From JAVVEH01 sp032251435 (GTDB taxonomy: Bacteria; Verrucomicrobiota; Lentisphaeria; Oligosphaerales; MVZH01): a stretch of 64,000 bases of DNA. Of the stretch, positions 53,101 to 60,440 are shown in pieces. The notes beneath the pieces were generated by a model, which was given only the letters and a program-made list of their open reading frames with translations, did no database searches and was not told where the DNA came from. The stretch spans positions 62,001 through 126,000 of the forward strand of contig JAVVEH010000001.1 of assembly GCA_032251435.1 (NCBI GenBank). Reading direction: 5' to 3'. The position numbers and the translations under genes are program-made. The first letter of the stretch is position 1; each line of letters begins with the position of its first letter.

Positions 53101-53405
53101 AGTTCCATCGCCAGGTTCAAGGCGGTCTGGCCGCCTAATGTCGGCAACACGGCGTCCGGGCGTTCCCGGCGGATAATTTCCGACAAAACGTCCAAGGTCA
53201 ACGGCTCAATGTAGGTTCGGTCAGCGAATTCCGGGTCGGTCATGATCGTGGCCGGATTACTGTTGACCAGGACCACTTCATAGCCTTCTTCACGCAGGGC
53301 TTTACAAGCCTGAGTTCCGGAATAGTCAAATTCGCAAGCCTGGCCGATCACAATCGGTCCAGACCCCAGTAAGAGAATTTTTTTAATGTCGTCGCGTTTC
53401 GGCAT
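50127..53405 (-). CDS. carB: Carbamoyl-phosphate synthase, large subunit
   Basis: This 1092-residue protein has two homologous halves. The first ATP-grasp domain starts LLGSGPIVIGQACEFDYSGT; the second starts near residue 570 with ILGGGPNRIGQGIEFDYCC. Between them is the oligomerisation domain, and the C-terminus holds the allosteric domain (ALPVLIDLDTLGYTIYATTG). It makes carbamoyl phosphate from bicarbonate, ATP and ammonia from CarA. It follows purF by 39 bases and precedes carA by 15. The length and motifs fit the family with no break. Confidence 0.96.
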   Translation of the reverse strand: MPKRDDIKKILLLGSGPIVIGQACEFDYSGTQACKALREEGYEVVLVNSNPATIMTDPEFADRTYIEPLTLDVLSEIIRRERPDAVLPTLGGQTALNLAMELAESGVLERYNVEMIGATADSIRKAEGRELFKQAMLRIGLDLPVSDTAKTLGEAWKVQKKIGAFPVVIRPAFTLGGSGGGIAYTAEEFEHIVGTGLDYSPINEILVEESVLGWKEYELEVMRDRKDNVVIVCSIENVDAMGVHTGDSITVAPAQTLTDREYQLLRDASLAVMREIGVDTGGSNVQFAINPENGRLVIIEMNPRVSRSSALASKATGFPIAKCAAKLAVGYTLDEIQNDITRETPACFEPSIDYVVTKIPRFAFEKFAGASDTLTTQMKSVGETMAIGKTFKQSFQKALRGLETGRFGFGADAKSDLYADWSDQDLAAALGRPTPDRMFQIREALLRGWSVEKIYDISHIDPWFLRHLEELAHYEDEIRSAGSIAGLTADPALFRQAKEFGYADKQLAYLLKCPEKAVRDARKRIGLLPVYGLVDTCAAEFEAFTPYYYSTYGDVDEVRSSDRKKVMILGGGPNRIGQGIEFDYCCVHASFALREAGFETIMVNSNPETVSTDYDTSDRLFFEPLTLEDVLHIYEREQVWGVIVQFGGQTPLNLAAELEANGVNIIGTAPANIEAAEDREFFQKLVNRIGIKQPDNGLSTTVEGAVKIADRIGYPVLVRPSFVLGGRAMVIVYDESALSKYMKEAVEVTDDRPVLIDKFLENAVEVDVDCVADGETSVIGAIMEHVEKAGVHSGDSACIIPAMSLTPDVQNTIRAHTHALAKELGVKGLMNVQYAVQDGVVYILEVNPRASRTVPFVSKTIGVPLAKLAALVMAGHTLKEMGFTKEIIPKHFSVKEAVLPFVRFAGTDIVLSPEMKSTGEVMGIDIDAGMAFAKSQLAAGNPLPDKGAVFASVCDRDKETALPVLIDLDTLGYTIYATTGTATALRNAGVKAQAMFKIGEGRPNVLDLIRDEDVSWIINTPSGASPRADEVKMRSDAVLHGMPITTTVQGLKAGVEGLKAQRRLRRMDVCSIQEFHRHTGFKLTIGKKTSTV

Positions 53406-53444
53406 GGGGTCTCTCGTCTGTAGGGTTTAGGTTAACTGCTTGAG

Positions 53445-54848
53445 CTATTTTTGATTGATAAATTCAGGTTCCACCGGATAATTTCCGTCAAAACAGGCGG
53501 CGCAGTAATCCCCGGGTTCGTATGCGGTCGCGCACGCCAGCATCCCCTCCTTGGACAGATAAGCCAAGCTGTCAAGCCGGAGGGATTTGCACAATTCGTC
53601 CAAATTCATTTTATTGGCCACCAGTTCATCCCGCTCGGGGAAATCGATGCCGAAGAAACAGCCAAACCGATGCGGCGGGCAACTGATACGCATGTGAACC
53701 TCCTTGGCCCCCGCCTGCCGGATCGTGTGAATCCGCGCCCGGCTGGTGGTGCCGCGGACAATGCTGTCTTCCACCAAGCACACCCGTTTGCCCTCAACCG
53801 CCTCCGCAATGGGGTGCAGTTTGCGGCTGACCATCTGTTTCCGGGAAACCAGCCCCGGGTCAATAAACGTGCGGCCGACGTAATGATTGCGGGTGAATCC
53901 CATGTCCACGGGCAAGCCGATTTCCTCAGCGTAGCCCATAGCGGCGAATATGCCGCTGTCGGGAACGGGAACCACAACGTCCGCGTCCACCGGCGCCTCC
54001 CGGGCCAGTGTCCGTCCCATGGCTTTCCGCATAGTATACACACTGTCACCGAACACATAACTTCCCGGCCGGGCGAAATACACATGCTCGAAGATGCAAT
54101 GCGCCCGGCGTTCACACGCCGCGTAGCGACGGCTCTCCATCTGGTTTTTGGCGCCCCAGATCACCATTTCCCCAGGCTCCACTTCCCGAAGGAACTGAGC
54201 CCCGGTCACATCGAACGCGATAGTCTCACTGGCGACGATATAGCCGCCGCTGACAAAATCACCAATCGCCAGAGGCCGGAAGCCCATGGGATCCCGGGCC
54301 GCCACTAAACAATCTTTCGTCATCAATAAAAAGCAAAACGCTCCCTTAAGCTCCAGCAACGCCTCGGCGAAAGCGTTAAGCAGATCTCCGCAGTGGTTGG
54401 TCAGACAGCGGGCGATGAGGTGCAGAACAAGTTCGGTGTCCGTGGTGGTCTGAAAGATGACCCCGTCCCGTTGGAGCCGTTTCCGCAAGCTCGGCGCGTT
54501 GCAGATGGTGCCGTTGTGGGCGATTCCCACCTGCTCTCCCTGAATGTTCACCATCAACGGCTGGGCGTTGACGATTCCTTCGCCGCCCGCGGTGGAATAA
54601 CGCACATGGGAAATGCCCCGCTCATAAACGGTGTTTTTAACCCCGGATGGCAAGTTGGAGAATAAATCATCCACCAAACCCTGAGAGCGATGCAATTCGC
54701 ACGTCCCTTTATGAGCCAGCATCACCCCGGCCGCCTCTTGCCCGCGGTGCTGCTGGGCGTGCAAGCCGCCATACAGGTGCTCAACAACACTGTCCGATTT
54801 GCTGATGCCGCACAGGCCGCAGTATTCTCTTGGTTTTTCTCTATTCAT
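53445..54848 (-). CDS. purF: Amidophosphoribosyltransferase
   Basis: This 467-residue protein starts at the ATG at 54848 with no Shine-Dalgarno sequence of its own. The short propeptide MNREKPREY leads to the N-terminal nucleophile Cys10 (CGLCGI), followed by the Ntn glutaminase motifs HLYGGLHAQQHRGQEAAGV and HVRYSTAGGEG. The PRPP-binding site is VCLVEDSIVRGTTSRA. Cysteines in CPPHRFGCFFGID and YCAACFDGNYP fit the [4Fe-4S] form of PurF. It catalyses the first step of purine synthesis. It lies between pyrG and carB, and a 9-codon leader ORF overlaps its start. Confidence 0.95.
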   Translation of the reverse strand: MNREKPREYCGLCGISKSDSVVEHLYGGLHAQQHRGQEAAGVMLAHKGTCELHRSQGLVDDLFSNLPSGVKNTVYERGISHVRYSTAGGEGIVNAQPLMVNIQGEQVGIAHNGTICNAPSLRKRLQRDGVIFQTTTDTELVLHLIARCLTNHCGDLLNAFAEALLELKGAFCFLLMTKDCLVAARDPMGFRPLAIGDFVSGGYIVASETIAFDVTGAQFLREVEPGEMVIWGAKNQMESRRYAACERRAHCIFEHVYFARPGSYVFGDSVYTMRKAMGRTLAREAPVDADVVVPVPDSGIFAAMGYAEEIGLPVDMGFTRNHYVGRTFIDPGLVSRKQMVSRKLHPIAEAVEGKRVCLVEDSIVRGTTSRARIHTIRQAGAKEVHMRISCPPHRFGCFFGIDFPERDELVANKMNLDELCKSLRLDSLAYLSKEGMLACATAYEPGDYCAACFDGNYPVEPEFINQK

Positions 54849-54874
54849 CGCATGGCCCGATTTTTATGGTTCAT
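54845..54874 (-). promoter_or_regulatory. Nine-codon leader ORF translationally coupled to purF
   Basis: On the minus strand GGAG at 54883-54880 precedes ATG at 54874 by five bases. The ORF encodes MNHKNRAMR and ends at TGA (54847-54845), which overlaps the purF ATG as ATGA. Because purF has no ribosome site of its own and a stop codon lies six codons upstream in its frame, ribosomes finishing this leader are the likely source of purF translation. The frame also continues upstream into pyrG, but only this short part has a good start. Confidence 0.6.
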
Positions 54875-54911
54875 AGTGGCTCCGTGAAGACTTCTTTCAA
54901 ACCGCCTGGCT

Positions 54912-56567
54912 TTACTTTCCACCGTCACGCCGCGCGAGAGCCGCGCCCACAAACTCGCGGAACAAGGGATGCGGCGCCAAAGGGCGGGACTTAAACTCCG
55001 GATGGAACTGACACGCCACAAACCAAGGATGCTCAGGCAATTCAATCATTTCCACCAAGTTCCCTTGCGGGTTGGTTCCCGCGATGGTCATGCCGTTGGC
55101 GGTCAACACCTCTTTATACGAGTCATTAAATTCATACCGGTGACGGTGACGTTCCTCAATGGTCGCCTTGCCATAAGCGGCTCTGGCTTTACTGCCTTTG
55201 ACCAAATCGCATGCGTACGCCCCTAAACGCATGGTGCCGCCCATGTTGCTGATCTTTTTCTGCTCTTCCATCATGTCAATCACCGGATTGTCCACAGGCA
55301 CGCCCAGATCTCCTTCAAACTCTTTACTGTGCGCGTCGATGATCCCGCAGACATTCCGGGCGTACTCAATCACGGCGCATTGCATGCCGAGACAAATACC
55401 CAGGAAAGGCACCTGTCCTTCACGGGCGAAACGAATGGACTTGATTTTTCCTTCAATGCCACGGACACCAAAGCCGCCCGGAACGAGCACGCCATCAACC
55501 CCCTCAAGTTCCGCCGCCACATCGCTCAAATCCGCTTGATCCAACTCGGTGGACTCAATATGCCGGATCCGGACCTTCGCTCCATGATGGGTGCCGGCGT
55601 GGAACAAGGCCTCGTAAATGCTTTTGTAGGCATCTTGAAGATCCATGTATTTACCCACCACCGCGATGTCCACCTCACCATTGGGGCGGGCGATAATCCG
55701 GTCGACCATTTTTTTCCAGTCACTTATTTTCAAGCTGCGGACGTGCAAACCCAGAGCTTCCAGGATATAAGTGTCCAAGTCCTGCTTGGCTAATTCCAAG
55801 GGCACTTCATAGATCGTGTTGGCGACATCTTTTTCCTCAATCACCAATTCCCGGCGCACATTGCAGAAGAGGGCCAGTTTTTCAAAATGCTCTTCTTTAA
55901 GGGACTCCTCACAGCGGCAAATCAGGATGTCCGGCATGATGCCGATTTCCCGTAAAATCCCCACGGACTGCTGGGAAGGCTTTGTTTTAAGCTCCCCGGC
56001 GGCGCGGAGGTAGGGGACAAGCGTCAAATGGATGAACAGGCTATCCTCCCGCGGCAGTTCATGCCCGTATTGCCGGATCGCTTCCAGAAACGGCAACGAT
56101 TCAATGTCCCCGGCCGTTCCGCCAATTTCCGTGATGGCGATATCGACATCGGGAGCGTCCAAACTGCGGATGGCCTTTTTAATCTCATCGGTGATATGCG
56201 GAATGACCTGGACGGTCTTCCCTAAATAATCCCCTTTCCGCTCCCGTTCAAGGACTGACAGATAGATACTGCCGGACGTGAAATTGCTGGCCTGGGAACA
56301 GGTTAATTCACCAAACCGTTCATAATGGCCAAGATCCAAATCCGTTTCAGCCCCGTCATCAGTGACATAGACTTCGCCGTGCTGATAAGGAGACATCGTG
56401 CCAGGATCGACATTCAAGTAGGGATCAAGTTTTTGAATCGCCACGTTGTACCCGCGGCGTTTTAACAACAGGGCGACAGAAGCGGCGGTAATGCCCTTGC
56501 CCAGGGAAGAGACCACTCCGCCAGTGATAAAGATATGCTTCGTTTGATGCGCTGTTTGCCGTTTCAT
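54912..56567 (-). CDS. pyrG: CTP synthase
   Basis: This 551-residue protein has the synthetase domain first (KHIFITGGVVSSLGKGITA, DPYLNVDPGTMSPYQHGEV). The class I glutamine amidotransferase domain follows, with the Cys in PFLGICLGMQCAVIEYA and the His-Glu pair in QFHPEFKSRPL. The ATG at 56567 is preferred; a GTG six bases upstream is an alternative. It turns UTP into CTP with glutamine. It follows dapL by 19 bases and is followed by purF after 63 bases. Confidence 0.95.
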   Translation of the reverse strand: MKRQTAHQTKHIFITGGVVSSLGKGITAASVALLLKRRGYNVAIQKLDPYLNVDPGTMSPYQHGEVYVTDDGAETDLDLGHYERFGELTCSQASNFTSGSIYLSVLERERKGDYLGKTVQVIPHITDEIKKAIRSLDAPDVDIAITEIGGTAGDIESLPFLEAIRQYGHELPREDSLFIHLTLVPYLRAAGELKTKPSQQSVGILREIGIMPDILICRCEESLKEEHFEKLALFCNVRRELVIEEKDVANTIYEVPLELAKQDLDTYILEALGLHVRSLKISDWKKMVDRIIARPNGEVDIAVVGKYMDLQDAYKSIYEALFHAGTHHGAKVRIRHIESTELDQADLSDVAAELEGVDGVLVPGGFGVRGIEGKIKSIRFAREGQVPFLGICLGMQCAVIEYARNVCGIIDAHSKEFEGDLGVPVDNPVIDMMEEQKKISNMGGTMRLGAYACDLVKGSKARAAYGKATIEERHRHRYEFNDSYKEVLTANGMTIAGTNPQGNLVEMIELPEHPWFVACQFHPEFKSRPLAPHPLFREFVGAALARRDGGK

Positions 56568-56586
56568 GGTCACGTCTCTTTCTAAA

Positions 56587-57801
56587 TTAGCCCAGTTTTG
56601 TTTTTAACCGGTCAATGGCTTCCAACACATCATCACGATGACCAAAGGCGCTAAAGCGGACAAAACCTTCCCCCGCCGGACCGAATCCGGCGCCCGGAGT
56701 GGTGACCACAAAGGCGCTGGTCAAAATATCCTCGAACACATCCCAGGAATCACGTCCGGGAAACCGCGCCCAGATATACGGGGCGTTATCGCCGCCGAAG
56801 GTTTGAATCCCCAGTCCGTCCAAACACGCTTTGATCAACCGGGCGTTTTCCATGTAAAAAGCGACCGTTTCACGCATTTCGCGCATTCCGGCGTCATCCA
56901 AGGCGGCCAACCCGCCATGCTGGACCACGTTGGACGCGCCATTGAAGACAGTTGTGCTGATCCGGTTCCAGTCATGAATCACCGCGCTGCCGTCGTCATA
57001 GGTCAGCTCTTTGGGAATGACGGTCCAGCCCAGGCGCAGTCCGGTGAATCCAATCGGTTTGGAAAACGAGTTCACTTCAAGAGCCACTTCCCGGGCGCCC
57101 TCGATTTCAAAAATGGATCTGGGCAGTTCAGGATCACTGATGTATTCACTGTAGGCCGCGTCGAAAATAATGATGGAGCCGTTTTCTTTCGCTTTCGCGA
57201 CCAGCGCCGTCAGCTGCTCCCGGGAAGCGACCGCCCCCGTCGGGTTGTTCGGGGAACAGATATAGATGAGATCTGTTTTCGGAATGGCGTCCACCTCCGG
57301 AAAAAAGCCGTTTTCCGGTCCGCAAGCCATGTACTCAATGCCGTCAAACTGGCCTTGCGCCGCGTTATACGGCCCCGTCGCGCCAATGATCACGCTGCCA
57401 TCAACATACACCGGATAGGAGGGATCCTGGATGGCCACCGTGACCTCGGAGCCAAACATAAGCTGGAGGCGGCCGACATCACATTTCGCGCCGTCGGAAA
57501 CAAACACCTCGGCGGGATCCACAATCCCATGATATAATTTTTCGGCGATCTTCGCCCGTAACTCACTGAATCCCTGCTCATCACCATAGCCGGAATAACC
57601 CGCCGACGTGCCCATGCCGGCCGCCGCTTTCCGCAAGCCATCGGTGATATGGGGGGTTAACGGCTCAGTGGTGTTGCCAATGCCCAGACTGATTATGTTC
57701 GCCTCCGGATACTTGTCCATGACCGCCTTTTTCCGACGGTTGATTTCCGGGAACAAGTAGCCGCTTCGCAGTTTCGCCAAATTTGAATTTCGTTTTACCA
57801 T
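56587..57801 (-). CDS. dapL: LL-diaminopimelate aminotransferase
   Basis: This 404-residue PLP enzyme matches DapL. It has the N-terminal SGYLFPEINRRKKAV, ISLGIGNTTEPLTPHI, the conserved SGYGDEQGFSELR, YICSPNNPTGAV, and the cofactor lysine in SFSKPIGFTGLRLGW. It converts tetrahydrodipicolinate directly to LL-diaminopimelate, bypassing the succinyl or acetyl route. AGGA lies four bases before the ATG. It heads the downstream operon. The dapF gene lies just upstream, separated by a terminator, and encodes the next enzyme. DapL is frequent in PVC bacteria and plants. Confidence 0.95.
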   Translation of the reverse strand: MVKRNSNLAKLRSGYLFPEINRRKKAVMDKYPEANIISLGIGNTTEPLTPHITDGLRKAAAGMGTSAGYSGYGDEQGFSELRAKIAEKLYHGIVDPAEVFVSDGAKCDVGRLQLMFGSEVTVAIQDPSYPVYVDGSVIIGATGPYNAAQGQFDGIEYMACGPENGFFPEVDAIPKTDLIYICSPNNPTGAVASREQLTALVAKAKENGSIIIFDAAYSEYISDPELPRSIFEIEGAREVALEVNSFSKPIGFTGLRLGWTVIPKELTYDDGSAVIHDWNRISTTVFNGASNVVQHGGLAALDDAGMREMRETVAFYMENARLIKACLDGLGIQTFGGDNAPYIWARFPGRDSWDVFEDILTSAFVVTTPGAGFGPAGEGFVRFSAFGHRDDVLEAIDRLKTKLG

Positions 57802-57891
57802 CAGATCCTCATTTCTCGTATTCTAAAACTGACTGTCCCGCGGCCGCGGAAGGTGTGCGTCACCCCCTCTCAACCCACCGTCCGGACCATC

Positions 57892-57923
57892 AAAAAAAAG
57901 GGGGCAGGCATCCCGCCCGCCCC
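57892..57923 (-). terminator. Rho-independent terminator after dapF
   Basis: Read on the minus strand, GGGGCGGGC pairs with GCCTGCCCC around a short loop and is followed by eight T residues (the A-run at 57892-57899). The stem begins immediately after the dapF stop at 57924. It probably reduces read-through into dapL. Confidence 0.75.
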
Positions 57924-58736
57924 TCAGTCGCGCCACTCTCCCCTGAAGACCGTCACCGCCGGCCCGGTCATGTGAACATGATTGTCACTTCCCCACTCCA
58001 AGTGGAGATTTCCCCCTTTGAGCCGGATAAGAACATTCCGCTCCGTCAAATCATTCAACACAGCCGCCACACAGGACGCCGACGCTCCGGTCCCGCAAGC
58101 CAGGGTCTCTCCGGATCCCCGTTCCCACACCCGCATGATCAATTCAGACCGGTTGACGACCTGAATAAATTCGACATTAATCCGGTTGGGAAAAACAGGA
58201 TGGGACTCCAGTTGGGGGCCGAGTCCGAGGACAAGATCGTCCGTCAACGCGTCATGAAAACTCACGCAATGCGGATTTCCCATGGAAACCAGTGTCACCG
58301 GCAGGGCCGTGTCGCCAACGGCCAGTTCACGGGCGATGACCGGGGCGCTCCCCATATCCCAATCCGCCGTGTCAAACCGCGGCACCCCCATGTCGACCCG
58401 GACTTGCTCCCCGTCGCGGCAGGGCTTGATGATTCCCGCCAAGGTCTCGACAGTCAACGCCGGTTTTCGCGACAGGCCGGTGTCCCACACATATTTAGCC
58501 AGACAGCGAATGCCATTGCCGCACATTTCAACTTCACTGCCGTCATTGTTGAAAATCAACATCCGGACATCGGCAATATCACTGGGAGCCACAACCAGCA
58601 CCTGATCGCACCCGACGCCAAAATGCCGGTCAGCCAAGCGCCGGCTCAAGCCCGGTAAATCGGCGGGGAGCGTGTCGTTGACCGCGTCAAGGACCACAAA
58701 ATCATTGCCGCACCCGTGCATTTTAGTAAACTTCAT
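57924..58736 (-). CDS. dapF: Diaminopimelate epimerase
   Basis: The ATG at 58736 gives MKFTKMHGCGNDFVVLDAVN, the normal DapF start, while the open frame extends to 58976 without support. The 270-residue enzyme has both catalytic cysteines in EMCGNGIRCLAKY and ACGTGASASCVAA. It interconverts LL- and meso-diaminopimelate, the peptidoglycan and lysine precursor. It is directly upstream of dapL, whose product it uses. A terminator follows. Confidence 0.94.
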   Translation of the reverse strand: MKFTKMHGCGNDFVVLDAVNDTLPADLPGLSRRLADRHFGVGCDQVLVVAPSDIADVRMLIFNNDGSEVEMCGNGIRCLAKYVWDTGLSRKPALTVETLAGIIKPCRDGEQVRVDMGVPRFDTADWDMGSAPVIARELAVGDTALPVTLVSMGNPHCVSFHDALTDDLVLGLGPQLESHPVFPNRINVEFIQVVNRSELIMRVWERGSGETLACGTGASASCVAAVLNDLTERNVLIRLKGGNLHLEWGSDNHVHMTGPAVTVFRGEWRD

Positions 58737-59121
58737 CGCGATTCCATTGCCTTTCACACAGTGCCAACCCCATGCTGACACGGGCTTGACAAAAACCTGA
58801 AAACAGAACAAAACCAGGCACGTCACTAAACGTCCTGGAATACGCTCTGTCAAAAAAACAGACCACCAAGGCTGCCTTGTCGAACCGCTCGTTACCATAT
58901 ACCGGAAACAGAAAATTTCCACCCCCTGGAAACGGCCTTTCACATGATTTTTAAACACCGCCACACGCGTGACCAAACGCCTCGCGGCATGCGCCCGTTT
59001 TGGAACATCTCCCCCGATGTCTTGTCTCTAACCAGCATGCCACATGCGTGAAAACCCGTGTGCGCGGTGCCGGTGTTTCCGCACCGGCCGGATGAGTTAA
59101 ACATAAATCAAGAGGATGCCC
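58737..59121. other. Intergenic region between divergent dapF and sodN
   Basis: The 385 bases hold the promoters of two divergent genes and no gene of their own. A hairpin (GCCGGTG at 59069-59075 with CACCGGC at 59082-59088) lies 34 bases upstream of the sodN start and might be part of its leader. I see no clear -35/-10 pair. Confidence 0.45.
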
Positions 59122-59622
59122 ATGAAAACACGAGTGTTTTTTTTCGCCGCCGGTTTTTTCGCCCTTTTAGCCAGTCAGACCGCCTTGAGTCATTGTCAGA
59201 TTCCCTGTGGTATTTATGGTGACCGGACACGCTTCACGTTACTTCGAGAGCATGTTCAAACGATTGAGAAATCAATGCTGAAAATTGTGGACCTTGAACA
59301 GGCTGAAAAGCTCAACGGCAACCAGTTGACCCGCTGGGTGAACACGAAGGATGAGCATGCTGACGAACTCACCCGGATTATCACCTACTATTTTCTGACG
59401 CAACGCGTCACCCCCGTGCCCGATGGCGATTCTCAAGAACGCAAGGACTATTTGAAAAAACTTGAACTTCTCCATACCATCATGGTTGAATCCATGAAAT
59501 CCAAACAGACCACGGATACCGCTCATACCCAGGCGCTCATGTCCCTTATCAATGACTTCGAAAAGCTGTATTTTGGTGAAACGCCCGACCATGACCATGA
59601 TCACGACGGGCATACCCACTGA
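59122..59622 (+). CDS. sodN: Exported nickel superoxide dismutase with His-rich tail
   Basis: The ATG at 59122 has AGAGG six bases upstream and begins a Sec signal peptide (MKTRVFFFAAGFFALLASQT). Predicted cleavage after Ala-Leu-Ser leaves HCQIPCGIYGD as the mature N-terminus. This is the nickel hook of Ni-SOD (HCxxPCGxY), with His1, Cys2 and Cys6 as ligands. The following helices (NQLTRWVNTKDEHADEL) match the four-helix Ni-SOD core. The last 15 residues (PDHDHDHDGHTH) are a His/Asp-rich metal-binding tail. It would dismutate superoxide in the periplasm. Signal peptidase would make the free N-terminus needed for nickel, replacing the dedicated protease used elsewhere. Confidence 0.88.
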   Translation: MKTRVFFFAAGFFALLASQTALSHCQIPCGIYGDRTRFTLLREHVQTIEKSMLKIVDLEQAEKLNGNQLTRWVNTKDEHADELTRIITYYFLTQRVTPVPDGDSQERKDYLKKLELLHTIMVESMKSKQTTDTAHTQALMSLINDFEKLYFGETPDHDHDHDGHTH

Positions 59623-59754
59623 TACGGACGCTCAAGCTGGCGAATCCGGAACATGAACGACACTGACGGCGAGCTTGGGTGATTGATTTTTAACGATCGC
59701 CGGATACATTGATGTCATTGTGTTATCATGCCTCACGTATCGGAGGAGTCGTCC

Positions 59755-60375
59755 ATGTCAAAAACGCTGATGATTTTAGCGCTGGCCGCGCTGGCCGCCG
59801 GGTGCGAAACCGGGTTCCGTGGCGCGGGCGGCGGCGACGGCGGACAGCGCGACATGGATATTCTGCGCCTGCGCCACATACAGCAAATCGCCGGGCTTAT
59901 TGAGGAATACCGGCAGAGCACAGGTCATTATCCGTTAGCGAGAAGCGGTTTGGTCACTCAGTACGTTTACATCGCCACTGATGAACAGGAAAAAAACATT
60001 CCGCCGATACTTTCCGAAAAACACGTGGTCACGCCCTGCGAAACTCTGGAACGGGAGTTAAGCCGCGTGCTGAAACGAAACATCCGGCTGCCGAAAGATC
60101 CCCAGGCTGTGGCGACGCTCAGACCTAATGTTTATCTCTATATCACCCGGGGAAAAGATTTTTGGCTGGCTGTCCACCTCCACAGCCCGTGCTCTCTAAG
60201 CAAACCGGTCGCTAAATACCATCACATGGTGGAGGTGTCCAGCAAACCCTGGCCACCGTCTAAAGTATGGAGTCTTGACACGCTGATGACACATCCGGAC
60301 TTTGTCAAGGAAGTGAAGCGGCCTCTCCATAATCCGGATGCCTTCCCTGAACAACGGGAACTCAGGGAAAATTAG
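59755..60375 (+). CDS. Lipoprotein with pseudopilin-like core
   Basis: A strong ribosome site (GGAGGA) seven bases upstream selects the ATG at 59755. The signal peptide ends in lipobox LAAGC, so the protein is lipid-anchored at residue 17. The next part, RLRHIQQIAGLIEEYRQSTG with HYPLA after it, resembles the conserved core of type II secretion pseudopilins after their helix. The remaining 140 residues are of unknown fold. The total length is 206 residues. It lies 130 bases after sodN, but no functional link is evident. Confidence 0.7.
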   Translation: MSKTLMILALAALAAGCETGFRGAGGGDGGQRDMDILRLRHIQQIAGLIEEYRQSTGHYPLARSGLVTQYVYIATDEQEKNIPPILSEKHVVTPCETLERELSRVLKRNIRLPKDPQAVATLRPNVYLYITRGKDFWLAVHLHSPCSLSKPVAKYHHMVEVSSKPWPPSKVWSLDTLMTHPDFVKEVKRPLHNPDAFPEQRELREN

Positions 60376-60440
60376 CGGAGACGGCCGCAAATCGTCCGGA
60401 TACTGATGATGACGCGCCGCCAGTTTACAGGAAGACCGCC

